Source: an uncultured Microbulbifer sp. (GTDB lineage Bacteria > Pseudomonadota > Gammaproteobacteria > Pseudomonadales > Cellvibrionaceae). From it: DNA of 64,000 nt. The stretch spans positions 124,001 to 188,000 of the forward strand of contig NZ_CANNGQ010000005.1 in NCBI RefSeq assembly GCF_947504145.1, in the 5' to 3' direction. Under the pieces are notes generated by a model. That model had not been told where the DNA came from and ran no database searches. It saw nothing but the letters and a program-made list of their open reading frames with translations. A program made the position numbers and the translations under genes. Position 1 is the first letter of the stretch. Every line of letters begins with the position of its first letter. Of the stretch, positions 47,787 to 58,020 are shown one piece after another.

Positions 47787-48629
47787 ATGGCCACGGTGAA
47801 GGAAAATCTGCTGCGCGCAACTGCGCTGACAGAAAGTGATAGCCCGCGGCTGGATCTGGAAGTGTTGCTGTGCCACCTGCTCGGCAAGTCCCGTGCCTGG
47901 CTCTATACCTGGCCGGAACATCCACTGGACGAAGCGCAGCAGTCCAGCTTTGATCGGCTGGTAGAGCGCCGTATCGCTGGCGAACCGGTGGCCCATCTCA
48001 CCGGCAGCCGGGAGTTCTGGTCCCTTCCTTTAAAGGTCAACCGCGCCACATTGATCCCGCGCCCGGATACCGAAGTGTTGGTGGAGGCAGTACTGGCTAC
48101 CTGCCCGCAAGTCGCGGCGAGTTTACTCGACCTTGGCACGGGAACCGGCGCGATCGCCCTGGCCCTGGCCAGCGAAAGGAAGCAGTGGCAGATCACAGCC
48201 GTCGATACCATGCCCGCGGCCGTGGCGTTGGCGGAAGAAAACCGCCAGCTTCTGGGCTTTGAGAACGTACAGGTTTTTCGGAGCGACTGGTTTTCTGCAC
48301 TGGGTGGACATACCTTTGATGTGATCGTCAGCAACCCGCCCTACATTGATACCAAGGATCCGCATTTACGCGAGGGCGACGTGCGCTTCGAGCCGCTCAC
48401 CGCTTTGGTGGCGGAAGAGCAGGGGCTGGCGGATATCCGTAAAATCGCCACCGACGCGCGACGGTTTCTCACGGAAGGTGGCTTGCTCGCGGTGGAGCAC
48501 GGTTGGGATCAGGGCAAAGCGGTGCGAAAGATGTTCACCGACAGTGGCTACACAAGTGTAGAGACCCGACGCGATTATGCGGGGCGGGAGCGCATAACCC
48601 TCGGCCGCTACGGCCATTTTTGTGCGTAA
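47787..48629 (+). CDS. prmC: Release-factor glutamine methyltransferase
   Basis: Methylates the GGQ glutamine of RF1 and RF2. The protein has 280 residues. It has an N-terminal helical domain, the SAM-binding segment DLGTGTGAI at 115-123, and the NPPY motif at 183-186 that holds the target glutamine. It is the last gene of hemA-prfA-prmC. Confidence 0.96.
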   Translation: MATVKENLLRATALTESDSPRLDLEVLLCHLLGKSRAWLYTWPEHPLDEAQQSSFDRLVERRIAGEPVAHLTGSREFWSLPLKVNRATLIPRPDTEVLVEAVLATCPQVAASLLDLGTGTGAIALALASERKQWQITAVDTMPAAVALAEENRQLLGFENVQVFRSDWFSALGGHTFDVIVSNPPYIDTKDPHLREGDVRFEPLTALVAEEQGLADIRKIATDARRFLTEGGLLAVEHGWDQGKAVRKMFTDSGYTSVETRRDYAGRERITLGRYGHFCA

Positions 48630-48638
48630 AACGCCTTC

Positions 48639-48705
48639 GTAGGCGCCGGCTCTCCAGACGAACCATTCGCAGAACACCCCGTTTGTCAGCAGGGCAGGCT
48701 CCTAC
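48639..48705. repeat. REP-like element with terminal inverted repeats
   Basis: A 67-base segment begins GTAGGCGCC and ends GGCTCCTAC, near-complementary 9-mers with one mismatch. It lies entirely in the prmC-CDF spacer. Its ends look like the short palindromic repeats scattered in pseudomonad-type genomes. No second copy is evident in this window. Confidence 0.5.
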
Positions 48706-48735
48706 AATAAGTGCACTTTCATTGGGAAGGATTCC

Positions 48736-49644
48736 ATGCACGATCACGTCCACCATCACCACGGCAGCAGCCGCCTGAAACCTCTGGTCTGGGGCCTCGT
48801 CATCACCCTCGCCTTCGCCATGGTCGAAGCCATCGGTGGCTGGATCTCCGGCTCCCTTGCGCTCCTCGGCGATGCGGGGCACATGATCACTGATTCCTTT
48901 TCTCTGGCGCTGGGTGCCGTGGCCGCACTGCTCGCACAGAAACCGGCCAGCCGGGAAATGTCATTCGGTTGGGGCCGCGCAGAAGTATTGGCGGCGCTGA
49001 TCAACGCGGTGCTGATGCTGCTGATTGTTGTTGGCATCTCCATCGCAGCCTTCAATCGCCTGCGCGATCCGCAGCCGGTACAGGGCGGTATGGTGATGGT
49101 GATCGCTGCGATCGGGCTATTGGTGAATATCGCTGTGGCCTGGGTGTTACACCGGGGCGAACAGACCCTGAATATTCGCGGCGCACTGCTGCATGTGATG
49201 GGGGATTTGCTGGGGTCTGTTGCAGCTCTGGTGGCGGGAGCGGTGATCTATTTCACCGGTTGGACACCCATCGACCCGCTGCTGTCAGTGCTGATCTGTA
49301 TTTTGATCCTGTTTTCCAGCGTAAAACTGTTGCGGGATGCCGTGGACGTATTGATGGAGCGGGTACCCAGAGAGCTGAGCCTGCCGGTGGTCGGTGAGGC
49401 TATGGCTTTGGAGGAAGGTGTGCGCTCCGTGCACGATCTGCATATCTGGCGCCTGGACAGCAGTATGATTTCCCTGTCTGCGCATATCGTAGTGGATGAC
49501 CTGGCAGCCTGGCCGCAGGTGTTGGAGCGGTTGCGGAAAACGCTGATTCAGCGTTTCGACATTCATCACGTCACCTTGCAGCCGGAGCCGTTGCATCAGG
49601 ATCCCACGCCGATTATTGATCGGGTGAGCTCGCCGAAACCTTAG
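48736..49644 (+). CDS. Cation diffusion facilitator, CzcD/ZitB type
   Basis: A 302-residue inner-membrane exporter that trades protons for zinc or similar metal ions. It starts with a histidine-rich tail (HDHVHHHHGSS). Six helices follow, with the metal-site HxxxD pairs visible as GHMITD in helix 2 and LHVMGD in helix 5. The cytoplasmic C-terminal domain covers about 210-302. Zinc is the usual substrate of this branch, but the metal cannot be fixed from sequence alone. Confidence 0.88.
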   Translation: MHDHVHHHHGSSRLKPLVWGLVITLAFAMVEAIGGWISGSLALLGDAGHMITDSFSLALGAVAALLAQKPASREMSFGWGRAEVLAALINAVLMLLIVVGISIAAFNRLRDPQPVQGGMVMVIAAIGLLVNIAVAWVLHRGEQTLNIRGALLHVMGDLLGSVAALVAGAVIYFTGWTPIDPLLSVLICILILFSSVKLLRDAVDVLMERVPRELSLPVVGEAMALEEGVRSVHDLHIWRLDSSMISLSAHIVVDDLAAWPQVLERLRKTLIQRFDIHHVTLQPEPLHQDPTPIIDRVSSPKP

Positions 49645-49654
49645 TTCTCAGGTC

Positions 49655-51160
49655 TCAGTCCTCTTCACTTTCTTCGTCGTGATCCATCGGAGGCTCGGAG
49701 CCGCTTGTTAGTGGCGTTTCATCGGCGGCTTCTTCCGCTTCTGCTTCTCGTTGCGGTTCCGCGGAGCCTGAACCATCGATCGAAATGGGCTCCGACCCGG
49801 CAGTGACTTCCTCCGGCGCCGGAATCTGCTCCTCCGGTGCCTGAATCCCGATGTGGTAGGCGGCGAATCCCGGCTGTACCACCTGGTTCATGGCCATGCC
49901 GAGAACCCGGCCGTTGTGCTCGGAGCGAATTTCTTTGCGCACATTCGTGATCGGATTGGTGACGGTGCCGAGAAGGTCACCCTTACTCACGGTTGAGCCC
50001 AGTTCCACCTTGCTGAAAATAATCCCGCCGGTGGTGGCGCGCTGCCAGGTGGAGTTGTAGTAGACCGGCTCGGGGTCACCCCACAGGCGGAATTTACTCA
50101 CCATGCCCAGCTGATTCAGCAGGGTGCGCACACCTTTTACACTGTGGCTCACTGAGGGCTCGTCCAACACCATGGGGGCACCGGCTTCCAGCGTCACGGT
50201 GGGAATGCCCGCTTCCACTGCTGCGCGGCGCAAGGTGCCTTTGGCGCCGTCACTGTGTAGGACCACGGTTGAGCCAAAACCCTTGGTGAGTTTGACTACT
50301 TTCGGGTTTTTCAGGTCTCCGCGCAGCTGGGGCAGGTTGGTGCGATAAAAGGAGCCGGTGTGGAGGTCCACAATTGCATTGCAGTGCACTACCACTTCAT
50401 CAAAAAACGAGCGCGCGATGCGGGAAGCGGAAGAGCCCTGATTGTGTCCGGGGAAGTGCCGGTTCAGGTCGCGGCGGTCGGTGAGGTAGCGCGAGCTGCG
50501 GTGAAACCCCTGCATATTGACGATGGGTACGCCGATCACTGCTCCTTTCAGAGTCTTCGGATTCAGGTTGTACATCACCCGGCGCACGGTCTCGATACCG
50601 TTCAATTCGTCGCCGTGAATAGCGGCAAAGACACACAGTGTCGGGCCGGCTTCTGCACCATTGACCACCAGCACCGGTGTTGCGCTGTACACCCCTTCAA
50701 AGTGCTGGCTGGGGGACCAGGCCAGCCGGGTGGACGTGGCGGGAGGCACTTCCGAACCCAGAAGTTGCAGTGGATGGCCCACGGGCTCTTGTGTCTCGGG
50801 TTCAGCCGGTTCCGGAGATTGAGGTGGCGGCTGAGATGGTGGCAAAGTTTTTGAGACTTCGGGCGATAGTGCTTCGTCCGTATCGGATTGCGGTGGTGCA
50901 ACCAGTTCTTTTTCGCTCACCGGCTTGTCCAGCTCGATGCTCTTGGCTTTCGGCATTGGTTTTTCCGGCCTGTCTCCGGATTCCAGCTGTGCGCCCTCCA
51001 GCAGTGATTCACTTTCCTGCGGCTGCTCGGGGGCCGATTCTGCCGGTTCCTGAATCTCTAGCGGTTCACCATTTTCGTCGGACTCTTCGGCAAATACTGC
51101 GGGTGACGTAAAACAGGAAAGGGTGAACAGCAGGGAAATGCTCAGAGAGCGATGACGCAT
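49655..51160 (-). CDS. Exported succinylglutamate desuccinylase/aspartoacylase-family protein
   Basis: A 501-residue protein with signal peptide at about 1-24 (ends AVFAEE). A long Pro/Glu/Ser-rich segment runs to about 150. An AstE/AspA-like zinc hydrolase domain follows: HGDELNGIE at about 199 supplies the H-x-x-E pair and VDLHTG near 289 the third ligand. A barrel-like domain and an acidic tail (DEESEED) close the protein. Export is unusual, since the named enzymes are cytoplasmic. Substrate unknown. Confidence 0.78.
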   Translation of the reverse strand: MRHRSLSISLLFTLSCFTSPAVFAEESDENGEPLEIQEPAESAPEQPQESESLLEGAQLESGDRPEKPMPKAKSIELDKPVSEKELVAPPQSDTDEALSPEVSKTLPPSQPPPQSPEPAEPETQEPVGHPLQLLGSEVPPATSTRLAWSPSQHFEGVYSATPVLVVNGAEAGPTLCVFAAIHGDELNGIETVRRVMYNLNPKTLKGAVIGVPIVNMQGFHRSSRYLTDRRDLNRHFPGHNQGSSASRIARSFFDEVVVHCNAIVDLHTGSFYRTNLPQLRGDLKNPKVVKLTKGFGSTVVLHSDGAKGTLRRAAVEAGIPTVTLEAGAPMVLDEPSVSHSVKGVRTLLNQLGMVSKFRLWGDPEPVYYNSTWQRATTGGIIFSKVELGSTVSKGDLLGTVTNPITNVRKEIRSEHNGRVLGMAMNQVVQPGFAAYHIGIQAPEEQIPAPEEVTAGSEPISIDGSGSAEPQREAEAEEAADETPLTSGSEPPMDHDEESEED

Positions 51161-51311
51161 GAAAAGCTCCGTTTGTGGATATTGCCGGTGACCGGAATCA
51201 TTGACGCCGGTGACAAGGCCGAGCGGGATGATTCAGCGGTCTGGTTGCTGAGAGCGCGAGTATAGCCAATCGGTTCCCGGGAATTTGCGCGGCAATTGGC
51301 GAATCTGGTGA

Positions 51312-52664
51312 TCAGGTTTGGAGAAGAGCGCGGCGGCTGGTCTGGCGCAGCCGCAATAGTAGCAATAGCGCGGCGGTACCGAGGCCGATACACAGGCCTG
51401 TCCAGTATCCGTACACCCCCCAGTACTGCTCGCCCAGCCAGTAGGCGGTGGTCAGCCCCACGCCCCAGTATGAAACCAGCTGCATATACATGGGCACCCG
51501 GGTGTCCTTGTAACCGCGCAGTGCGCCCCACACCATGGCCTGGGTGACGTCCACTAGCTGGAAAGCGGCGGCGAGTAGCAGCAGGTTGCTGGCGATGGCA
51601 ATGATGTCTGGGTTGTCGGTGTAAGCGAGTACCAACACATGGCGCAGGCCAATCAGTATTACCCCGGTGAACAGTGCGTAGACCAGCCCGCTGCCGACAC
51701 CGACGATACTCACAAAGCGTGCACGCTTGGGACGGTGTTGCCCCAGAACCTGGGCGGTGCGAATACTCACGGCCTGGGCCAGGGCGAGCGCAACGAGATA
51801 GAAGGTGGAACCGATGCTCAGGCCGATCTGGTGAGCGGCGACAATGGTGGCGCCGTAGGAGGCCAGCAGCAGCGTCAGACTGGCGAAAAACGTGACTTCA
51901 CTGGCTGCGCCAATACAGATCGGCATACCCACCGCCAGCAGGTGTTTCAGGGTGGCCCAGTGGGGGCGCGGCGGCAGCAGTTTCAGATCCAGCGCGCGAT
52001 ACGCCGGGTCCTTGCGCGCGTGCCAGAACAGGGCGATGGCGATACACCAGCACACCAGACTGGTGGCCCAGCCGCAGCCGGCGCCACCCATGGCGGGAAT
52101 CGGGCCCCAGCCGAACACCAGCAGGATATCCAGGGGGATATTCAGCGCCGCGGCGGCGAGATAGATGCGCATTACTGGTCGCACCTGTGCCATGCCCTCG
52201 CAGTAACCGCGCAGGGCGCTGCCAAAGGCAAACGGCAGTACGCCGGTAGCGAGCGCCAGCAGATACTGCACCATCACCTTGCGCACCGGCTCCTCGGTCT
52301 GTATCCACTGACTCCACAGGGGCGCCAGCAGCAGCGCGCCGGCCACCAGAACACCGCCGATCAGCGCGATCCAGATTGACTGGCTCATCTGTTGCGCACA
52401 GCCTGCCTCGTCCCGCGCACCGCGCAAATTGGCCACGATGGGCGATAGTGCCGCCAGCATGCCCATCAGCACCACCGCGCACACCGCCCAGATACTGGAG
52501 CCCAGCGCCAGTCCCGCAAGATCCATCTCACCGGATTGCCCGGCCACGATGGTGTCGGTCACTCCCATGCTCACCACCGCCAGATTGCTCACAACCAGCG
52601 GCCCACCGAGGTTGGCGAGGTGGCGCAGCTCCGTGGCTGTGGCGCGTTTGTAGAGTCTGGGCAT
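51312..52664 (-). CDS. MATE-family multidrug efflux pump (NorM-like)
   Basis: A 450-residue inner-membrane protein of about 12 helices in two homologous halves. The start LANLGGPLVVSNLAVVSMGVTDTIVAG carries the helix-1 pattern of NorM-type pumps, which expel cationic drugs in exchange for sodium or protons. Segments with GLALGSSIWAV and the mid-protein second repeat (LLAVGMPICIGAASEVTFF) fit. Substrate range cannot be predicted. It is transcribed alone. Confidence 0.87.
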   Translation of the reverse strand: MPRLYKRATATELRHLANLGGPLVVSNLAVVSMGVTDTIVAGQSGEMDLAGLALGSSIWAVCAVVLMGMLAALSPIVANLRGARDEAGCAQQMSQSIWIALIGGVLVAGALLLAPLWSQWIQTEEPVRKVMVQYLLALATGVLPFAFGSALRGYCEGMAQVRPVMRIYLAAAALNIPLDILLVFGWGPIPAMGGAGCGWATSLVCWCIAIALFWHARKDPAYRALDLKLLPPRPHWATLKHLLAVGMPICIGAASEVTFFASLTLLLASYGATIVAAHQIGLSIGSTFYLVALALAQAVSIRTAQVLGQHRPKRARFVSIVGVGSGLVYALFTGVILIGLRHVLVLAYTDNPDIIAIASNLLLLAAAFQLVDVTQAMVWGALRGYKDTRVPMYMQLVSYWGVGLTTAYWLGEQYWGVYGYWTGLCIGLGTAALLLLLRLRQTSRRALLQT

Positions 52665-52828
52665 GGGGTTGGTACAGCTTGGCTAAACTGATTGGAAATT
52701 CCGGCCAGCCTGGGCGAATTTTGGGCGGTGAATTCTTGCTGGCAAGAGTGTAATAACACTCCCAGCTTCGCGACCAGGCGGGGCCAGAATAATACGGCGA
52801 TCAGTGTTGGTTTTAACGGGAGCGGATT

Positions 52829-53455
52829 ATGGATGGGGCGCACAACGGGTTCAATCGGATTTACCGTTGTTTTCTGCACTTGCTGCGGCCCTTCGATGGG
52901 TTGGGTCCTCTGGTGTTGCGGCTGTTTCTGGGCCCGATTTTCATTCTCGCGGGCTGGAACAAAATCACCGGCATCGACGATGTGGCGGCCTGGTTTGGCG
53001 ATCCCGACTGGGGTCTGGGGTTGCCCGCGCCGGTATTGATGGCCTGGCTGGCGGCACTCACTGAGTTTCTTGGCGGTATCGCCCTGGTGTTGGGCTTGGG
53101 GGTGCGGCTCGCCGCCATTCCCCTGATGTTTACCATGGCGGTGGCCGCAGCGACTGCGCACTGGCAGTACGGTTGGCACGCCTTGCCGGAGCAGACGCTG
53201 ACCATGCCCTGGGAGTGGCGTGTGGACCTGATCGAGGAGGGGGTGGAGCGCAAGGAGAAAGCGGTGGAACTGCTCAAGGCCCATGGCAACTACGCGTGGC
53301 TGACCGAGGCGGGTAACTTCACCGTACTCAAGAACGGCATCGAGTTTGCGGCCACTTACTTCGCCATGCTGCTGGCGCTGCTATTCACCGGAGCCGGGCG
53401 TTATGTGAGCCTGGATTACTGGATTGCCCGTCACCGGGGGCTGTTGCAGGACTGA
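52829..53455 (+). CDS. DoxX-family membrane protein
   Basis: A 208-residue protein with about four hydrophobic helices. The first carries the family start LVLRLFLGPIFILAGWNKI (around residues 27-45). Family members are poorly characterised and have been linked to thiosulfate:quinone oxidoreductase subunits and oxidative-stress complexes. A hydrophilic, charged insert (VDLIEEGVERKEKAVELLKAHG) separates the last two helices. No partner gene is adjacent. Confidence 0.75.
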   Translation: MDGAHNGFNRIYRCFLHLLRPFDGLGPLVLRLFLGPIFILAGWNKITGIDDVAAWFGDPDWGLGLPAPVLMAWLAALTEFLGGIALVLGLGVRLAAIPLMFTMAVAAATAHWQYGWHALPEQTLTMPWEWRVDLIEEGVERKEKAVELLKAHGNYAWLTEAGNFTVLKNGIEFAATYFAMLLALLFTGAGRYVSLDYWIARHRGLLQD

Positions 53456-53633
53456 GCCGCAGATCCGGCAGATTTACCGAGAAATTGCTGTTTGCCGGGC
53501 GATAGCTCGCCATTCCCATATAAATGATATACTCGCCGATTATTTAACCCGTTGTCGTGGTCTAGTGGTCACTGGCAGCACCGGGAGAGGCCCATTCCAG
53601 TTGGTCGCCCGGCGCAATTAAGCGAGCAATCTT

Positions 53634-55172
53634 TTGATAGGCAAGTTTTTCCGTCGTTCGTCTGACAAGTCCGAAAGCGCAGCACAGGGGCAAAAAACCG
53701 CAGCTTCGAAGCCTGATGCCGCACCGAGTAAGCAATCTGCGCGGGCAGACACCGGCAAAGAAGGCCGCTCCGGAAATGATCGTCCGCGCAACCGGCGCCG
53801 CGGCGGAGGGGAGGGCGGTCGCGACAAGCGCAAAGACACCCGCAAGAAGGCCCCTGAAAAGCCCTGGAGCCTGGATGAGTTCCAGGTGCCAGAGCAGGAA
53901 GGCAAGGTCCGCTTCCACGATCTGGACCTGCCGCTGCCGCTCATGCGCGCTATAGCCGATCTTGGCTTCGAGTACGCCTCGCCCATTCAGGGCCAGTCGC
54001 TCCCTCACACCCTGAACGGCCACGACATGGTGGGCAAGGCTCAGACCGGCACCGGCAAGACCGCCGCCTTCCTGATCACCGTGATCGACGACCTGCTCAA
54101 GCACCCGTTTGAAGGTGAGCGCTATGCCGGCGAAGCTCGCTCGCTGATCATCGCGCCCACTCGCGAACTGGTGATGCAGATCGCCGACGACGCCAAGGGG
54201 CTGTGTAAATACACGGATCTGGAAATCCACACCCTGGTGGGTGGCATGGATTACCAGAAGCAGCAGACCGCATTGAACGAGCGTTTTGTGGACATTCTTG
54301 TGGCCACCCCTGGCCGCCTGCTGGATTTCGTCAGCAAGCGCGATTGTTTCCTCGATCAGGCCGAAATTCTGGTGATTGACGAAGCAGACCGCATGCTGGA
54401 TATGGGCTTTATCCCCGATGTGCGCCGCATCGTGCGCCAGACCCCGCGCAAGACCCATCGCCAGACCATGTTCTTCTCTGCCACCTTTACCCCGGAAGTA
54501 GACGATCTGGTAGAGCAGTGGACTTCTGAGCCGGTGATTGTGGAAATCGAGCCGGAACACGTGGCCACCGATACCGTCACCCAGCATGTCTATCTGGTTT
54601 CCGGTGACGAAAAATACCCGCTGCTGTTCAATATTGTGCAGCAGGACGATGTGGAAAGCCTGATCGTCTTTGCCAACCGTCGCGACCAGTGCCGCCGGTT
54701 GCACGAAAATCTGGTGGCCCACGGCATCGCCGCGGGACTGCTGTCTGGTGAAGTGGCGCAGAACAAGCGCGTGCGCACACTGGATGATTTTAAAACCGGT
54801 AAATCGAAAGTACTGGTAGCCACCGATGTGGCGGGCCGCGGTATTCACATCGACGGCATCAGCCATGTGGTGAACTACACCCTGCCGGAAGAGCCGGAAG
54901 ATTACGTACACCGAATCGGTCGTACTGGCCGCGCAGGTAAAAGTGGCACCTCCATCAGCTTCGCCTGTGAAGACGACGCCATGCGCCTGGAGCCCATCGA
55001 GAAGCTGTTGGGTAACAAACTGAAGTGCGAAGTGCCGCCGGAGGAGCTGTTGGTCAAGCCGCCGAAGGTGCACATCAAGCGCGACTATGGAGATAAAGGC
55101 GATCGAGGTAACCGCGGTGGTAATCGTGGCGGCGGTCGTCGCAGCGGTGGCGGCGGCCGTCCACGCCGATAA
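53634..55172 (+). CDS. rhlB: DEAD-box RNA helicase, RhlB-like
   Basis: A 512-residue ATP-dependent RNA helicase. A basic, disordered N-terminus (about 1-75) is followed by the core: Q motif near 112-120, AQTGTGKT at 136-143, [12 protein letters not shown] in [12 protein letters not shown] in FFSATFT, and [11 protein letters not shown] in the second domain. The tail is Gly/Arg-rich ([17 protein letters not shown]), an RNA-binding type end. RhlB unwinds RNA for the RNase E degradosome. The frame has an upstream stop at 53619 and no ATG before the core, so TTG at 53634 is the likely start. Confidence 0.87.
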   Translation: MIGKFFRRSSDKSESAAQGQKTAASKPDAAPSKQSARADTGKEGRSGNDRPRNRRRGGGEGGRDKRKDTRKKAPEKPWSLDEFQVPEQEGKVRFHDLDLPLPLMRAIADLGFEYASPIQGQSLPHTLNGHDMVGKAQTGTGKTAAFLITVIDDLLKHPFEGERYAGEARSLIIAPTRELVMQIADDAKGLCKYTDLEIHTLVGGMDYQKQQTALNERFVDILVATPGRLLDFVSKRDCFLDQAEILVIDEADRMLDMGFIPDVRRIVRQTPRKTHRQTMFFSATFTPEVDDLVEQWTSEPVIVEIEPEHVATDTVTQHVYLVSGDEKYPLLFNIVQQDDVESLIVFANRRDQCRRLHENLVAHGIAAGLLSGEVAQNKRVRTLDDFKTGKSKVLVATDVAGRGIHIDGISHVVNYTLPEEPEDYVHRIGRTGRAGKSGTSISFACEDDAMRLEPIEKLLGNKLKCEVPPEELLVKPPKVHIKRDYGDKGDRGNRGGNRGGGRRSGGGGRPRR

Positions 55173-55182
55173 GTTGTGAAAT

Positions 55183-55212
55183 AAAAAACGCGGGTTGATA
55201 CCCGCGTTTTTT
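55183..55212. terminator. Bidirectional terminator between rhlB and cysZ
   Basis: The stem CGCGGG/CCCGCG is extended by A6/T6 around a 6-base loop. It can end both convergent genes. Confidence 0.9.
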
Positions 55213-55238
55213 GTTTCTGCCTGGTTTTTATTGAGCTT

Positions 55239-56120
55239 TTATCTTTGGGGCCATTTTTTTGTGGCTGGGTCTTGTGGCTTTTCGATGGGGATGCTGTGTC
55301 CGTTCGGCCCTTGGCCCGGGTCACCTTCTGCCCAGATTCGTTCTACCCACAAGGCCGTTCCACCCGCTACTGCCGCGGGCATCACGAAGATATTCAGGAT
55401 CGGCACCATCTTCGCCAGCATCACGCTGCCACCAAACCCCAAGGTGGTGAATTTTTTGCGCATGAGGACACTTTTCAGTTCACTGAAGGAGCGCTGGTGG
55501 TTGTCCAGTGGGTAGTCCACGTACTGGATTGCCATGCACCAGGCGCCCCAAAGTGCGCCGAGAATAGCGGGGATGAAAACGGTCCAGCTGGTGAGCAGGG
55601 CGATGACGAATATGACGAGGCCCCAGCCGATAAAGTACATGAGTTTGCGCAGTTCCCGGCCGAGGGTGCGGAAGATCATGCTACCCAGGGATTCTGGGGG
55701 TGGCGGGTGGCCGGTGAGGAGCTCTTCGACCTTTTCCGCGAGGAAGCCGTTAAAGGGTGCGGCAATGATGTTGGTGATGATGCCGAACAGGTAGCCGTAG
55801 ACAAAGAAGAACAGCAGTACGACGACGATCGCGATCAGCCACGCGAGCCACTGGAATACGCTGGCAGCCCAGTCTGCCCCTTTGGCTAAAATGGCGCGCC
55901 ACCAGGACATATCGGAGGTGTCGACGGGGGTATCGGAGAGGAGGCTGCTGATATAGCGCCCGAGGTCGTCGAACTGGCTGATCATCATGGCGCCCAGTGC
56001 GATAAACAGCACCAGGTTGATGAGCAGGGGCATGATGATAAACGGGCGCAGCTCTTTCCGGGTAAGCAACTGCGCCCCCCGGATCAGTGCGTGTACGCCA
56101 TGTGCCGGGTTGGAAGTCAT
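55239..56120 (-). CDS. cysZ: CysZ/EI24-family sulfate transporter
   Basis: A 293-residue inner-membrane protein with several hydrophobic segments. CysZ signatures include LRPFIIMPLLINLVLF near the start, PFNGFLAEKVEE and YPLDNHQRSFSELKSVLMRKK, which match the conserved hairpin region. It imports sulfate for cysteine synthesis in E. coli. The C-terminal tail is longer and basic. It starts 2 bases after the end of the PA4642-like gene, so the two are coupled. Confidence 0.87.
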   Translation of the reverse strand: MTSNPAHGVHALIRGAQLLTRKELRPFIIMPLLINLVLFIALGAMMISQFDDLGRYISSLLSDTPVDTSDMSWWRAILAKGADWAASVFQWLAWLIAIVVVLLFFFVYGYLFGIITNIIAAPFNGFLAEKVEELLTGHPPPPESLGSMIFRTLGRELRKLMYFIGWGLVIFVIALLTSWTVFIPAILGALWGAWCMAIQYVDYPLDNHQRSFSELKSVLMRKKFTTLGFGGSVMLAKMVPILNIFVMPAAVAGGTALWVERIWAEGDPGQGPNGHSIPIEKPQDPATKKWPQR

Positions 56121-56122
56121 GT

Positions 56123-56419
56123 TTACTCGGCTCCCGCTGCCTTCAGGATGTCGACGTATTCGGCAGACTGTTTGTGCTCGCCAATACGCGTGAGCAGGGT
56201 CTGGCCTTCGGGGCTCTGGCTGTTCAGGTCCAGGTTCTGTTCTTTGAACAGTCGGACGAAGGTTTCAAAGTTTTCTGCCTTCATGCCGCGGTAGGCGCGC
56301 TCCAGCAGATAGAAATCCCGGTTGAATCCTTCCGGTGCATCACCGACCAGAAATCCGGCGATACGCTCGTCGTCGAAGACTTCACCGAGGACTTTTTGTT
56401 TGTCTTTTTTCAGGCTCAC
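56123..56419 (-). CDS. PA4642-like small conserved protein
   Basis: A 98-residue soluble protein resembling Pseudomonas PA4642, of unknown function. It is rich in charged residues, with AGFLVGDAPEGFNRDFYLLERAYRGM in the middle and a helical C-terminus. No signal peptide or metal motif. It lies between gatB and cysZ and is nearly fused to cysZ by spacing. Confidence 0.75.
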   Translation of the reverse strand: MSLKKDKQKVLGEVFDDERIAGFLVGDAPEGFNRDFYLLERAYRGMKAENFETFVRLFKEQNLDLNSQSPEGQTLLTRIGEHKQSAEYVDILKAAGAE

Positions 56420-56541
56420 TTGTTAATTCCTTTCGTGGTCTGGTTTTCTATTGTGCCCGTTCCACCTCCGCTCCTTGTCGGGCGGTTTGGTGGCGGCGCT
56501 GCCGGAGATGGGTAGAACCACCAATACCTCCGCGCCAAAAA

Positions 56542-58005
56542 TCAGAGCAGAGCGTCCAATTTTTCTTTCAGAATCTTATTGATCATCTGCGGATTCGCCT
56601 GCCCTTTGGAGGCCTTCATGATCTGGCCAACAAAGAAGCCCATCATTTTGGGGCGCTTGTCTGGATCGGCATTGCGATAGTTTTCAACCTGGGCAGAGGC
56701 GTTCGCGATCACCTCGTCTACCATCTTCTCGATGGCGCCGGTGTCAGAAACCTGCTTGAGTCCCTTGGCCTCAATCACCGCATCTGCGTCGCCGTCACCA
56801 TTTGCCATCGCCTCAAACACCTGCTTGGCGATTTTGGAAGAAATGGTGTTGTCCTTGATGCGTGCAATCAATCCGGCAAGGTGCTCGGCAGAAACCGGAG
56901 AGTCGGCAATGGATTTCTCCTCGCGGTTCAACAGCGCCGCCAGTTCACCCATCACCCAGTTCGCCGCCAGTTTTGGTTCGCCACTTTTAGCAGCGACCTG
57001 TTCGAAGTAATCGGCAGTAGCGCGCTCCTGGGTAAGCTGGTCTGCGTCGTAAGCAGACAGGCCGTAATTTGTTTCAAAGCGCGCGCATTTCGCATCCGGC
57101 AGTTCCGGCAGCTCGCCGCGAATCTGTTCGATGTAGTCGTCGGTGAGTACCACCGGCAACAGGTCCGGGCAGGGGAAGTAGCGGTAGTCGTTGGCGACTT
57201 CCTTGCTGCGCATGGAGCGGGTTTCGTTTTTGTCCGCATCGTACAGGCGGGTTTCCTGTATCACCTTGCCGCCGTCTTCGATCAGGTCGATCTGGCGCTG
57301 GGCTTCTACCTTGATCGCCTTCTCGATAAAGCGGAAAGAATTCAGGTTTTTGATTTCGGCACGGGTGCCCAGTTCTTCCTCGCCCTTCAGGCGTACGGAA
57401 ACGTTGGCGTCGCAGCGCAGTGAGCCCTGGGACATATCGCCGTCGGAAATGCCGAGGTAGGTGACGATGCTGTGAATCTTTTTCAGGTAGGCCACCGCTT
57501 CCGCGGCGCTGCGCATATCCGGCTCGGACACGATCTCGATCAGCGGGGTGCCGGCGCGATTCAGGTCGATACCGGACATGCCGTGACCAGAATCAAAAAC
57601 AGCTTCGTGGAGCGATTTACCCGCGTCCTCTTCCAGGTGCGCATGGTGCAAGCGCACGGTCTTGCTGCTGCCGTCTTCCAGGTGAATCTCGATCTGACCT
57701 TCGCCGACGATGGGCTTTTCCAGCTGGGTGGTCTGGTAGCCCTTGGGCAGGTCCGGATAGAAGTAGTTTTTACGCTCGAATACCGAGCGCTTGCCGATAC
57801 CCGCGTTCATCGCCAGGCCGAACATGACGGCGAACCGGAAGGCTTCTTCGTTCGGGACCGGTAAGGTGCCGGGCATAGCCAGGTCTACTGCGCAGGCCTG
57901 TGTGTTCGGGGCGGCACCAAAGGCGGTGCTGGCGCCGGAGAAAATTTTTGATTGGGTGGCCAGTTGTACGTGAACTTCCAACCCGATGACGACTTCCCAT
58001 TCCAC
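56542..58005 (-). CDS. gatB: Aspartyl/glutamyl-tRNA amidotransferase subunit B
   Basis: Activates Glu-tRNA(Gln) or Asp-tRNA(Asn) with ATP for amidation by GatA. The protein has 487 residues. The N-terminal catalytic part starts [11 protein letters not shown] and contains [13 protein letters not shown] and the signature [11 protein letters not shown]. The C-terminal YqeY-like domain ends [22 protein letters not shown]. It starts 15 bases after gatA in the order gatC-gatA-gatB. Confidence 0.96.
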   Translation of the reverse strand: MEWEVVIGLEVHVQLATQSKIFSGASTAFGAAPNTQACAVDLAMPGTLPVPNEEAFRFAVMFGLAMNAGIGKRSVFERKNYFYPDLPKGYQTTQLEKPIVGEGQIEIHLEDGSSKTVRLHHAHLEEDAGKSLHEAVFDSGHGMSGIDLNRAGTPLIEIVSEPDMRSAAEAVAYLKKIHSIVTYLGISDGDMSQGSLRCDANVSVRLKGEEELGTRAEIKNLNSFRFIEKAIKVEAQRQIDLIEDGGKVIQETRLYDADKNETRSMRSKEVANDYRYFPCPDLLPVVLTDDYIEQIRGELPELPDAKCARFETNYGLSAYDADQLTQERATADYFEQVAAKSGEPKLAANWVMGELAALLNREEKSIADSPVSAEHLAGLIARIKDNTISSKIAKQVFEAMANGDGDADAVIEAKGLKQVSDTGAIEKMVDEVIANASAQVENYRNADPDKRPKMMGFFVGQIMKASKGQANPQMINKILKEKLDALL

Positions 58006-58020
58006 GTCGCGTCTCCTTCT

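Noticed and set aside
53554..53620. tRNA-like sequence (GTGGTCTAGTGG) before rhlB
   Set aside because: No matching acceptor stem, anticodon arm or T-arm could be built around it.
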